From: Anolis sagrei
Lineage: Eukaryota > Chordata > Lepidosauria > Squamata > Anolidae
Length of the DNA stretch: 64,000 nucleotides
Direction of reading: 5' to 3'
Assembly (NCBI RefSeq): GCF_037176765.1
Contig: NC_090034.1
Coordinates: 94,538,500 to 94,602,499, forward strand
The notes under the pieces are model-generated. The model made no database searches. It was not told the origin of the DNA and saw nothing but the letters and a program-made list of their open reading frames with translations. Positions 12,106 through 23,200 of the stretch are shown piece by piece. Positions within the stretch are counted from its first letter, which is position 1. Each line of letters begins with the position of its first letter. A program made the position numbers and the translations under genes.

Positions 12106-12735
12106 GGCACCAGATATTACCGGGCACCACAATGCAAATTATCTTGTCTGGGAAGAATCTTGTCTGCAGCCACATTGCTATCACTGATATGGCAGCAGTT
12201 CCTTTACAGAGAAAGCAACCAAACATTTCCCCAAATAAGGAGGAATTATTCAAGAGTCCACACCCTTGGACCTGCCCTTCTTGCCTCCCCTTTTTGTCCA
12301 AAGGATTAAAGCCAAGTGATGATGATATAGCAATTTTCCAAAGTAGATCTAATTGAAAAATGAGTGTAGCCTACCATTTTAGCTGATGGAACCAAGCCTA
12401 GGCATTACAAAGAAAGCCATCCAAGTATTGATTGGGATCATAAAGTGGTTTTGCTGAGTGATGTGCCAGATAGCAAACATACTTCCAGTAAAGCAAATCT
12501 TATTAAGGAATTATTGTTGCTTCTCATTTATCACTTGCAAGGTTTGCAAAGATTCTTTCGGATTAATGCCTTGTGATGCCAGAGCAGAAAGTTGCCAGTA
12601 AGCTTTGAACAAATATGTGCCCAATACTCTGAACGCATCAGATTCCATTGAATCTTGGAAACTAAGTAATGTCACACTGTTATTGAAATCAGCTCTCTAC
12701 CATAAGAGGGGGCAATGTAAGTCCATTGCATGGCA

Positions 12736-13472
12736 CAGTGTTTCTCAACCTCGGGACCCCTAGAGGGGTTGCAAGGGGGTGTCAGAGGGGTCACCAAAGA
12801 CTACAAGAAAACACAGTATTTTCTCTTGGTCATGGAGGTTCTGTGTGGAAAGTTTGGCCCAATTAAGTCGTTGGCAGGGTTCAGAATGCTCTTTGATTGT
12901 AGGTGAACTATAAATCCCAGCAACTACAACTCCCAAATGGCAAGGTCTATTTTCCCCAAACTCCACCAGTGTTCACATTTGGGCATATTGAGAATTCGTG
13001 CCAAGTTTGGTCCAAATCCATCATTGTTTGTGTCCACAATGCTCTTTGGATGTAGGTGAACTACAACTCCCAAAACTCAAGATCAATGCCCACCAAACCT
13101 TTCCAGTATTTTCTGTTGATCATGGGAGTCCTGTGTGCCAAGTCTGGTTCAATTTCATCACTGGTGGAGGTCAGAATACTCTTTGATTGTAGGTTAACTA
13201 TAAATCCCAGCAACTACAACTCCCACAGGACAACATCAATACCCTCTCCCAATCCCACCAGTATTAAAATTTGGGTGTATTGGGTCTTTGTGCCAAATTT
13301 GGTCCAGTGTATGAAAATACATCCTGCATATCAGATATTTACATTACTATTCATAACAGCAGTAAAATGACAGTTATAAAGTAGCAATGAAACTAATTTT
13401 ATTGTTGGGGGTCACCATAACATGAGGAAGGGTATTAAGGGGTCGTGGCATTAGGGAGGTTGAGAACCACTG
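12736..13472 (+). mobile_element. hAT-type transposon, full-length non-autonomous copy
   Basis: Ends CAGTGTTTCTCAACCTCGGG and TTGAGAACCACTG are inverted terminal repeats. 8-bp target duplication GCATGGCA / GCATTGCA (one mismatch) at 12728-12735 and 13473-13480. Inside are three related ~140-bp modules and no transposase. Confidence 0.85.
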
Positions 13473-13480
13473 GCATTGCA

Positions 13481-14028
13481 CATCATGCTACCTTAAAAGC
13501 CAGGAAAAACATGACTGAGTTTGAAGGCATTAACAGAAGTTTTATTCATCTGGCCAGATGGATATTAGAACTGTATAATTGTTCCAAAGAACCAACATAA
13601 AATACAATGCAGCGCAAAGCATTTTATCCCCTTAGGCAGTCATTCAGAAGACCCACTTTCTCCCCTGACTGGCTCAAAAATGGTTGAGCTAGGATCTTAG
13701 TCACTGGGCTGGGGACTACTTGTGATGTCAGAGGTGGATGGAGTCTATCTTGTGGTGGGAAAAGATGAGAACTGTTATTTGTCTATTTGAAGCTGGAGCC
13801 ATTTGGAAGAGGAAAGGGGCAAGGCATGGGAAATGGTCTGAAATAGACTAAGATTGGATGATGGGGTTTACAAAAAGTGTGAGCCTCAGAGACAAAAGAT
13901 ATCAGGCTGAAGTCTTAGAAGTTCAAGCTCCGGCAACAATTTCCCAAGCACATTATATATAGTTCAAATTTCTTTGGGTTCCCAGTACATACATATGCGA
14001 GTCTTTTCTCCTGATTATTCATTAATAC
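13481..14028. other. No recognised feature
   Basis: Spacer upstream of gene C. No ORF or repeat family I can name. Confidence 0.4.
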
Positions 14029-14620
14029 ATTTATTTATTTTTATTTAAAGCATTTATATTCCGCCCTTCTCACTCCAAGGGGGACTCAGGGCAGAGCACA
14101 GCATATATACGGCAAACATTCAATGCCAGGACACAAATTCTTATATACATACGTAAATATTAAAAACATTTATCAAAATGTTAAAATACACCATTTAAAA
14201 CTGTCCTAGTCATCCACGTCAAATCTAATTGGCCTGGTAATCTTTCCTATTGCTGCTTTATTGCCCTGTCTCAAAAGCTTAGTCCCACAGCCAAGTTTTT
14301 ACCATCCTTCTAAAGGACAGGAGGGAGGGGGCTGACCTGATCTCACCAGGAAGGAAGTTCCATAGCCCGGGAGCAATCACCAAGAAGGCCCTGTCTCTCA
14401 TCCCCACCAATCGTGCCTGTGACAATGGCGGGAAGGAAAGCAGGGCCTCCCTGGAGGATCTTAATCTCCTCAATAGTTCATAGGGAGAGGTGCGTTTGGA
14501 CAGGTAATTTGGGCTGGGGCCCTTCTCAAGAACCAGAAGAATTTTGCAACAAAATTGCAGTGTAAAGTGATCACTGCTCAATATTCCACTCTATCTCTCC
14601 TGTGCATCATCAATCAGTTA
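14029..14620 (-). mobile_element. L2-type LINE 3' end
   Basis: Minus translation (SPYELLRRLRSSREALLSFP, RDRAFLVIAPGLWNFLPGEI, KTWLWD) is L2 ORF2 C-terminus; the TTTATTT tail is at 14030. Close relative of 40368-40675. Confidence 0.75.
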
Positions 14621-14699
14621 CCATCCAGTAATCACTGAATATGTTCGGTCCTCCATTTCAGAATCATTGCACTTATTTGAGCCTGATCCCAGCTTTGAC

Positions 14700-15110
14700 T
14701 GTTATCTCAGCCTTATTGTTTTAAAATGATGCCTTGTGATTGTGTTATGTTTTTATTTGATTGATTTTAATGCTTTTTAAATTTGTAACATGGGTTTATA
14801 GCCTTGTAAGCCACCCGAGTCCTTTTGGGGAGATGTTGGCAGGATATAAAAATAAAGTTGTTGTTGTTGTTGTTGTTATTTGAAACACCACAAGATGAGT
14901 CCACAGCAGACACTCTGCTGGCTGTTGTATTGGATCACACATTGGACACTTCCCAAGGGTCTTGGACTGTGTGATAAATTGGCAAATAATGTTTGCAGAT
15001 CCCAGCTGGCAGATGGTAATCTTGTCAGTGCCGATTGTGTTTAAGTGCAGGCCAAGGTTGTTGTTGTTGTTGTTGTTGTTGTTATTATTATTATTATTAT
15101 ACAAGGTAAT
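14700..15110. mobile_element. L2 tail (+), R4-type LINE 3' piece (-), and GTT/ATT microsatellites
   Basis: L2 tail to about 14860, (GTT)n, then minus-strand R4-family 3' sequence 14880-15057 (CACTTCCCAAGGGTCTTGGA, GTTTAAGTGCAGGCCAAGG) and (GTT)n(ATT)n. Confidence 0.65.
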
Positions 15111-15540
15111 AGTATCTTCAGTAAACTACTGAAAAACAAATATATATACAAAAATATTTTTCATTCAAAGCAATTAACAGCCCTCCAGCAACGTAGATAG
15201 ATAAACATTTGTAACATTATTCTATAAAGCTATTGGTCCAAGGACACTTCCCATATGTAATTTTTTTTAATAAAAATGATGGATACTCTTGGTAATGACC
15301 TCATTGTGCATGTCCAATAAACAGTTTTTTCCAACATACTTCTCCCTCTGAGAAGGATGGAAGCATAGATCCATGCCTAGAATGTTTTCCATTGTACGTT
15401 GGGCAGAGTGTGTCAGTCCCTGCAGAATCTAACCAGAATCTAACTCACAAAAGGTTCATTTGGAATTGGCCTTTATTGCTCAGATCTCTACAGCTATAGA
15501 AAGATGTTAATGGTGATTTCATTCAACACCTCTTGGTTTT

Positions 15541-15783
15541 CTACTGATATCTCTTCCCCACTTCCTCCTCAGTTTGCAACTTTCCCATGGGAAAGAGTCT
15601 ATTCATAAATTTTGAAACTGCTCTCAAGATGTCATTTAGAAGATTTATGATGTCACCAGGAACAGCAGAAATCAGCCCCTGACAGAGTGAAGATGATTCA
15701 AAATGGGTCTCTGATCTTTCAGGAAGGAGGTCTGAGGTCCAACTGCAAAGTGTGCAGAGGCCTAACACAGAACCAATGTGCAT
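15541..15783 (-). other. Orphan minus-strand ORF with downstream AATAAA
   Basis: An 80-codon frame (NLLNDILRAVSKFMNRLF, then GKLQTEEEVGKRYQ) ends at 15541, and AATAAA follows about 65 nt later on the same strand. It lies between genes B and C. It does not fit a Ly6 exon: few cysteines and no KGC motif. It may be the last exon of an unrelated gene, a processed copy, or chance. Confidence 0.3.
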
Positions 15784-15975
15784 CCCATCATTTAGTGCAA
15801 TTGTGCAACAAAATGTCAGTTGTGCATGTTTAGCAGTGATTCACATAAGGTGCACTACTGTGCTATCCAGCATGAGGATGGCATAATGCAAGTGGGATTT
15901 AACTCCGTTGATGGTTGCTTATGCTATGCTCACAGCAATGTAAAATCTTAGCCTTGATGTCCTTTTCCATTATCA

Positions 15976-16254
15976 GGAGCCCCCGGTGGCGCAGAGGGTT
16001 AAACCCCTGTGCCGGCAGGACTGAAGTCCAACAGGTCACAGGTTCAAATCCGGGGAGAGCACGGATGAGCTCCCTCTATCACCTCCAGCTCCTCATGCGG
16101 GGACATGAGAGAAGCCTCCCACAAGGATGATAAAACATCAAAACATCCGGGCGTCCCCTGGGCAACGTCCTTGCAGATGGCCAATTCTCTCACACCAGAA
16201 GCGACTTGCAGTTTCTCAAGTCGCTCCTGACACGACAAATAAATAAATAAATAA
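15976..16254 (+). mobile_element. tRNA-derived SINE
   Basis: GGTGGCGCAGAGGGTTAAAC (A box region), GGTTCAAATCC (B box), and the conserved end TTCTCAAGTCGCTCCTGACA with (AAAT)n tail. Confidence 0.85.
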
Positions 16255-17675
16255 AAAATCAGGAGGTTTAAATCAAAGTGGTAATCCTTTGCTATCCAAC
16301 CAGTAGCTTTACTTCTAAGAAATGTCATGTATCCAATGTTGAAGTAGTCTTTTTTCCATCAGTTGAGACCTGAACAATTTGTCAAAACATTCCCTTGTGC
16401 AAATATTCATTAACATAAATATCAAACACCCATAGGCAACAGCAATGATTGATATTGTTTATTTATTATTTTATCATTCCAGAACATCATTGGATATGTG
16501 TACATTAAAATGGTCTATTCAATAGGAGTGCAAAAAACATGCAGCACATAAAATTTGTTGTAGAGCAAAAATTGTAACAGTTACCCTGATCATACTGTAT
16601 ACAAAGAATTTATCTGTTGTGTATGTTCATAATATGTTACTTGATATTTTCCAGATAGCTTTCATCATTGGACTAAAATGCACATAATATGCTGCACTGA
16701 AGAAATAGCAAACATCAGTTGACCAGTAATAAGAAATGGTTCAGAAGATTATGAAGCATTTGGCAGCATTATGCACTGGATAATGATTGCATATTATTCA
16801 GATCATTTCATATGCACTGAATATAGTTGTCTTAGGCTAGTGGTTCTTAATCTGACATGATCCAATTGTCATCTTGGACTCATACCTATCTAAATTGGTT
16901 CTTGAACAGGTCAGAATGTATTTTGCATTTACTCTAAAGTTGCTTCAAGAAGGGAGAGGTCCATATTAGGTCAATAATTTGCTCATGAGGAAGAATTCAG
17001 TTTAGTGAGTCAAGACCAAATATGAAATACGAAAATAAAAAGCAAGAAAGGAGTTTCCTTTCAGCACATAACCTAGTGCTTTATAACATTTCTATGAAGA
17101 GTCCTTTATAAGAGCAAGGCCTCTTTTTTGTCCCCTGAGAAGAGTGGCTGTCCCCTTTCTGTGTCTCAGCTGGCATGATCAGTGTGGGAGTGTCCAAGGC
17201 AAACATCACTTGCCTCTTCACTCACTCCTAAGATGCCCAGATCTCAGAATCCGGTCCCTTTTCTCTGGCTCTGGGTTGTTGGAGTGAAATCTCAGGGCAA
17301 GAACAGTGCATTGGAAATTGCATACAGATTCTACTGTGTAACCCACTATAGTAGGCACTGCTGCTTGTAGTTTATTTCTGTAGATATTTTTCAGTTCAAA
17401 GAAGGCTGTAAACTGTTCTTTTGATCACTACTCCTATGTGCTGTTAAAAGAAGTGCCTCACAAAGGTGATAAAACAACTGAGTGGGGATATATGGTTTTT
17501 TCCTGTTTAATGTGGAACTTGGAAAGCTTTCTTGGGGTTGGCTTTTATTCTCCTCCTCCTGCTCATCCTCATGTGCTCTGAGCATCATGACATTGCTAAG
17601 GCCCACCTCTTCTGACATAAACAAGGAAAACTCTAGACTATAGGTTTTGGCTCTGATGTATCAGGGCCTAGGATG
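16255..17675. other. No recognised feature
   Basis: Spacer between genes B and C. AT-rich; no coding frame or repeat identified. Confidence 0.35.
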
Positions 17676-18277
17676 CTTCTGACGGCCCATCCAGACAGTA
17701 CCTTTATCCCAGGAGCTTCCATAGCAAACAGGAGGGTGGCCAGATGCCATATCCTGTAAACGCGGACGCAATCACTACAAAAGGCAAAAAACACAAGATT
17801 TCCAGGTGCGGGAATATCACAGTTTTGAGCCAAATATCTGCATCTTCGAATTTCTGTATGTCTCTGCAATCGGAAATCACAGGATTTTTTATCTAGAATT
17901 GTTCCCGGGTTTTAGATATTTGCTCCTGATTGGCTGGTAGGAACAAAGAATGTGAAAGTTGACTAGAATGCAAAAACTTTGTTTGTGTGCTAGAAACTTT
18001 ATGGAACATGTGGAGGGCACATTTTCTCTGGCCAGGACAAAGAACGGAACTTTTGCGGTGATTCACTGCAATGATTCTCTGCATATCCACATCTAAAGTT
18101 TTTTTCTTTTTTACAAATGCCAGTTTCCATCGTAAGTCCTGTGGCAGCCATTTTGGGAGCCTCTAAATCTCACTACAGAGCATAAAGTATGGGAAAAAAG
18201 GCAGAAATCTCGGGATGGTCACGGGATTTTTTGCCTGTTTAAAACTCATGATTTAGTGCTGTCTGGAAGTGCCCTGA
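17676..18277 (-). mobile_element. Non-autonomous hAT-like transposon (GGGCACTTCCAGACAG termini)
   Basis: Ends GGCCCATCCAGACAGTACC and GTGCTGTCTGGAAGTGCCC are imperfect inverted repeats. The interior (CTGGCCAGGACAAAGAACGG) matches 41170-42655 and the end at 63835-63910. Confidence 0.65.
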
Positions 18278-18445
18278 GTCCTGACCAGCAACTTTACTCA
18301 CATCACAGCTAGAAAATGAGTAATAAATACTACTTCAGGGAGGCAGCATGGGGTTGCCAAACTGAAAAATGGAGAGGATGTCTGGCTATATAAAAGAGGA
18401 AAATTCAGCACGTATTGCTTGTCATACAACCAGGTAACAAGCATC

Positions 18446-18662
18446 ACCTTCTGGAATGTCTGCTTCCATGCAGCCATTGACAGCATTGGATTACAACTCT
18501 GGATACCCAGATTTGAATCCCCACTCAGCCATAGAAGCAGCCTGGGTGAGCTTGGGCAAGTTACAATCTCTCTGCCTTAGAGGAAGGCAAAAGCAAACTT
18601 CCCCAAAACAAATCTTGCCTAGAAAGCTTCTAGGTGACAATATAATGACTTGAAGGTACACA
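18446..18662 (+). mobile_element. MIR-like SINE
   Basis: TTGAATCCCCACTCAGCCAT and TGAGCTTGGGCAAGTTAC follow MIR/CORE-SINE core spacing; the tail ATGACTTGAAGGTACACA recurs at 29100, 45480 and 60435. Confidence 0.6.
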
Positions 18663-18667
18663 TAACT

Positions 18668-18790
18668 CAGGGTCTTTCCAAACAACCATATCAAGGCAGA
18701 TAACCCACAATATCTGCTTTGAACTGGATGATCTGAGACCACATTTCAATCCAGTTCAATGTGGATTTTATACAGCTGTGTGGAAGGGGC
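18668..18790. repeat. Short MITE with TCA target duplication
   Basis: GGGTCTTTCC... GGAAGGGGCC inverted ends around TATCTGCTTTGAACTGGAT; flanked by TCA on both sides. Family recurs at 19262, 48472, 61451 and 61735. Confidence 0.6.
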
Positions 18791-19261
18791 CTCAAACAGT
18801 AATGTTGTAAGAGGCGTTGTTGGATTTGGTTTCTCATTATGTTATGAGTCTGACCTTTCTGGGAAACAGAAGGGGGCTGAGGACAGGAGGAGGAGAAGCA
18901 GAAGCACCTGGCCTAGACTCTCCCATTGAGACTCAATGTGTGGTAGGAATCAAAATGAACTTGGCAGAGGGCCATATCAAAAAACAAGAACTAACAACAG
19001 CTGGGAAGTTGCACAAGCATGAAAACTTCTGGTTTGTGAGCTCTGACTACTTTCTGGTAAAAACCTGCTAAAAAAACATATTGTTTGGAGTCTTCTATTG
19101 TGTTTTGGTCTTGTGATTGGTTTGTGGGTAGTTTTACAACTCTGTTTAAGGAGATGCCTGGGAGTGCAGCTAACAACTCTTGACCTTGGACTGCAAAAAT
19201 CCTAAGCGATCTTCCATTCCATTGAGAAATATTCCTGACCACCAATGATGACCTCGGATTT

Positions 19262-19420
19262 CTCAGGCCCCTCTCACACAGCTGAATCAAATCCTAGATT
19301 ATCTGCTTTGAAATGGGATATATGGCAGTGTGGACTAAGATAATCCAATTCAAAGTAGATGTTGTGAGTTATTCTGCATTGATATTCTGGGTTACATGGC
19401 TGTGTGGAAGGGCCCTTAGG
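19262..19420. repeat. Copy of the CTGCTTTGAA/GGATTAT MITE family
   Basis: Ends GGCCCCTCTCACACAGCTG and GCTGTGTGGAAGGGCCC are inverted repeats. Confidence 0.6.
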
Positions 19421-20002
19421 CTACAGAGTCCACAGTTTATCCAGCTTAACTTCACAGTAATTAGAAGTGAGTGAGACAAAGCATCCTTCCAGTAGGTGTA
19501 CTTTTCTCTTGATAGCATCATTGTGCACAAAACTTGGACATATGTGCATAGCCCCAGCAAAAGCTCAGAATCCTTCTCTACCGAGGAGCTTGGAGTCAGA
19601 CAAGTAGCTGCCAACATCCCATTGCTGAGCACTGGTGGTTGCTTGAAGAGTTGCAATTGCACATACAAATTATAACTAATAGTGCATCTATCCTGTACAA
19701 TTAATGTGATTTGATACTTTAGCTACCATGCCTCCATGCTAGGAATCTTGGAAGTTGTAGTTTGGTGAGGCACCAGCATTCTTTGGAATATGAGGCTAAT
19801 GGAAGAATGGGGACTTACTTCGACGAAGTGTTTGAGTGTGTGTTTGTGCAGAAAACAACATTTTTGTGTTGCTGATTTCTGTGCAAAAAAAATCTCCCTT
19901 TTTAACAGAATAAGTCCTGAACTACAAATATTCTCCTCCTCAGAGTTTCCCAACATTTAAAGAACTATTGTCATCCTTAAACACACACACAAAGAATGAA
20001 TG

Positions 20003-20008
<6 letters not shown>

Positions 20009-20053
<45 letters not shown>
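20009..20053. repeat. (GA)n microsatellite
   Basis: About 22 GA repeats just downstream of the gene B stop, probably within its 3' UTR. Confidence 0.9.
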
Positions 20054-20057
<4 letters not shown>

Positions 20058-20077
20058 AAACAGTCCTGGGAAAACCA

Positions 20078-20283
20078 TTAAACAAGCAATTTCCCAAACA
20101 ATAGCCCTGTAAGGACAGGGAAGAGGAGTCCAAAAAGAGTTGCAATGTTGGTGGGTGCCCCATCAGTACAGCTAGAGTCATGAACTAAACTGATCCCTGA
20201 AAAAGATGAGCTTTTCTGCGATGCTTCATAACACATAACCTCATTTCCACAGCCCTTCATGGTGACTTTTGCACTAACGGCTC
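20078..20283 (-). CDS. Gene B exon 5: end of domain 2 and GPI-type tail
   Basis: Acceptor TTTTCTATTCAG, 206 nt including the stop. It encodes KVTMKGCGNEVMC, SSCTDGAPTN and the hydrophobic end. The presumptive 3' UTR runs into a long (GA)n tract at 20009-20053. Confidence 0.86.
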
Positions 20284-23200
20284 CTGAATAGAAAACAAGA
20301 AAGAGGGAAAAGGGTTAATCCAGAGGGGGAAAGAACTTTGCCCTACAGGATGAAGCAGGGCTACTCAAAGTAGTGGTCTGTAGAGCCATGTCAGTCTACA
20401 AGCCTTTTGCTAATAAAGTAAGAATATGTCAGAATTCTATATGCACACTTAGGTCCATAACTACCTCAGATGCATAACTATGTAATGTCTCCTAGTCCAG
20501 CCTCCCCCCCCCCCCCCCGCCCCCATAACTCTTCTTTACTGGGCCTTACCTGAGCAGAAGGAGGACCATTCTGCTAGTAATTGGAGCATCAGCAGATGAT
20601 GTTTTGACCCCACTACTGTTCTACCAGCCTGTGATGCTATGGTTTTAAACATGGACATGGTTTTAAAAATGGAATTTTCAGAGCTTTTCCCAATGCCCAT
20701 ACATCCTGATTTACTGCCATATTGTCCTATTTCTGCAGTAGGCCTAGGTTTACAGAAAATGCTATGTTGTTTGAGAAATCAGTGCTCCAAAGAAAAAGTT
20801 ACTATTCAAGGATAACAGTACATCCAAACAAAATCGGCTAGCTAGTGGCTAGTTTAGAACCCCCAAGTTTTCCAGTTGTTCTGGAGCCATGTTTGCAACA
20901 GACTAACAGATACGATACAGTCATGGTCAGAGAACAATAGACTATAGTTGTGCCATAGTTGTGTCATTATTAGGATCCCACATGTGCTATAATGTCAATA
21001 AAAATCATAAACAACTAATGAACAACTGTATAGCTAGCTTAGACCAATGACATGATTTGTCTTTGGGAACTAATGAAAATGTATATTCCATTTACTGCCA
21101 AAGTGGTAAAAGCTCTGCAGCACCATTGGGGGTGGCGACAAATCCTTTGATTGCATTCCTATATGCTTGTTTGTTGTTATTGCTATTTATTTCAAAGTTT
21201 TCTTATATTTATTTCAAAGTTTTCTATACCGAGCTTCTCACCTCTTAGAGGGACTCAGCCCGGTTTACAACCATAAAAACATACAATCAGTAAAATATCA
21301 TAGTTATGGTCATGCAATAAATAGGGTTGTTGTTTTTTTTTTTTTTTTGCAGTTTAAAAGATTCAAATTTCATGGTGTCCAGCCTTGCCCTCCCTATTAG
21401 AAAGGGGGCTTTTGCCTTTTGGGGGGGTGGGACATTTTGGTTTCTTTGCTCCTACAAGGCTGGCAAGGAATTGCAACAAAGGTCCTGCTTTAGATCTGGA
21501 AGCATCCCCTAACTGCAACTTACCTATCTCTTGCATGTGAAGTAAATCAGTGGGGCAATTGTGATTTTGGCAACAGGGCCATCATTGTAACAATGCAGGT
21601 ACTATGAATTAGACTTGTGCATTTGGGACTTAGCTTGATCCATTTCGTGTTCGGCTTTCGGTTGGGCCCCCAATCCATTTTCGTCTGAGCTTCCCAAAAT
21701 TGGGAGATCGGATATTTGTTTTCTGTTTTTGTTAAGTTTACATTTGGAGGCGGGGGGGACTTCACCCATAGACGCAAAGCGCTGGGCCTACGGATGCAGA
21801 CTTTGGGCCTACATGGCCAAGCCTGATAGGGCCTGTAGCCAAGTGTCAAGTAAGGAGCGCTCCTTACTCGGTGCTTAGCTGCAGGCCCTGCCAAGCCCGG
21901 GTGAATAGGCCCAAAGCCTGTACCTGTAGGCTCTGGTGCTTTGGGGTGATGGGTGCAGGCTTCCTAGCCTTTGCATCCGGGCCTGGATATGAGCATATGC
22001 ATATATGAATCCTTACCTGCAGAGGTAATCCCAGACAGCGAGAAGCATTTGTTTTCATCCCCAGTACATTTAACGATCTCCTCCTGGCACTCAGCATTCA
22101 AAGCATGGCAAGCCGGACATGATTTCCCATTCAAAGTGGTGTTTCTGGGTGGCACTGCAAGACATGTGAGTCACACAAGATTTGGAAGAGGAACAGTGTT
22201 GCAAAGTTGATTGAGGAAAACAGCTTGCATATATCATATACTTCTTGGTAACATTTAGCTATTTTGAGTGGTTAATTTTCTTGACTGTATGACCATATTC
22301 CAGAAGCATTCTCTCCTATGAGTTTTGGGGGCTGTATGGCCATGTTCCAGAAGCATTCTCTCCTGACGTTTCACCCACATCTATAGCAGGCATCCTCAGA
22401 GGTTGTGGGGTCTGTTGGAAACTAGGCAAGCGAGGTTTATGTATTTGCGACTGGCTGGGAGTCAACTGCATTAAGATCACTACTGATCTAAAGGTCATGA
22501 GTTCAAAGCCAGCCTGGGTCGGAGTGAGCGTCCGACTAATTTGTGTAGCTTGATGTCGACATTTGCAGCCCGAAAGACAGCTGCATCTGTCAAGTAGAAA
22601 TTTTAGGTACCACTTATGCAGGGAGGTTAATTTACAACTCCATAAAAATCTCCAGCAAGCATGCAAAGAATGAGAAAGTACTTCATCAGTGCCACAAATG
22701 GACGGTGAAGCAACAGCTCCCCTGATGACCAGAATACCCTAATGAAAAAGCTGGAATATTAAATAGCCTCTGTGTGTCTGTCTATATATGTTGTGTGTCT
22801 ATGGCATTGAATGTTTGCCATGTATATGTACATTGTAATCCGCCCTGAGTCCCCTGCGGGGTGAGAAGGGCGGAATATAAATACTGTAAAAATAAATAAA
22901 TAAATAAATATTTGTGGAATGTCCAGGGTTGGAGAAATAACTCTTGTCTGCTTGATATGTAAATTCTCTTGTTAGAAACCTCCTCCAGCTGAATAGACCT
23001 TCTTTGTCCGATGCAGCTGTTAGCTAGTAAAGTAGGTTCAAGAGGGCATTTATGACCATGACAACAGGGCCACAACTCTAACTATGAACATTTAGTGAAT
23101 ACAGAACAATTAAAGTTATGTGACCCCAGGTTAGTGCTATAACTTAGAATGTCAGCCTAAAAATACAGCATGTTTCAAAAAGATTTGAAATTGCCATGTC

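Larger units (their letters stand above)
22300..23050 (-). mobile_element. Penelope-like element terminus, interrupted by a SINE
   Basis: Minus-strand PLE 3' sequence (AACCTCTGAGGATGCCTGC, ACGTCAGGAGAGAATGC) at 22300-22444 resumes at 22911 (GGAATGTCCAGGGTTGG on plus). The interruption is the L2-tailed SINE. Confidence 0.65.

Noticed and set aside
15976-16090. tRNA gene
   Set aside because: A and B boxes belong to a SINE head; no full cloverleaf and the SINE body follows.
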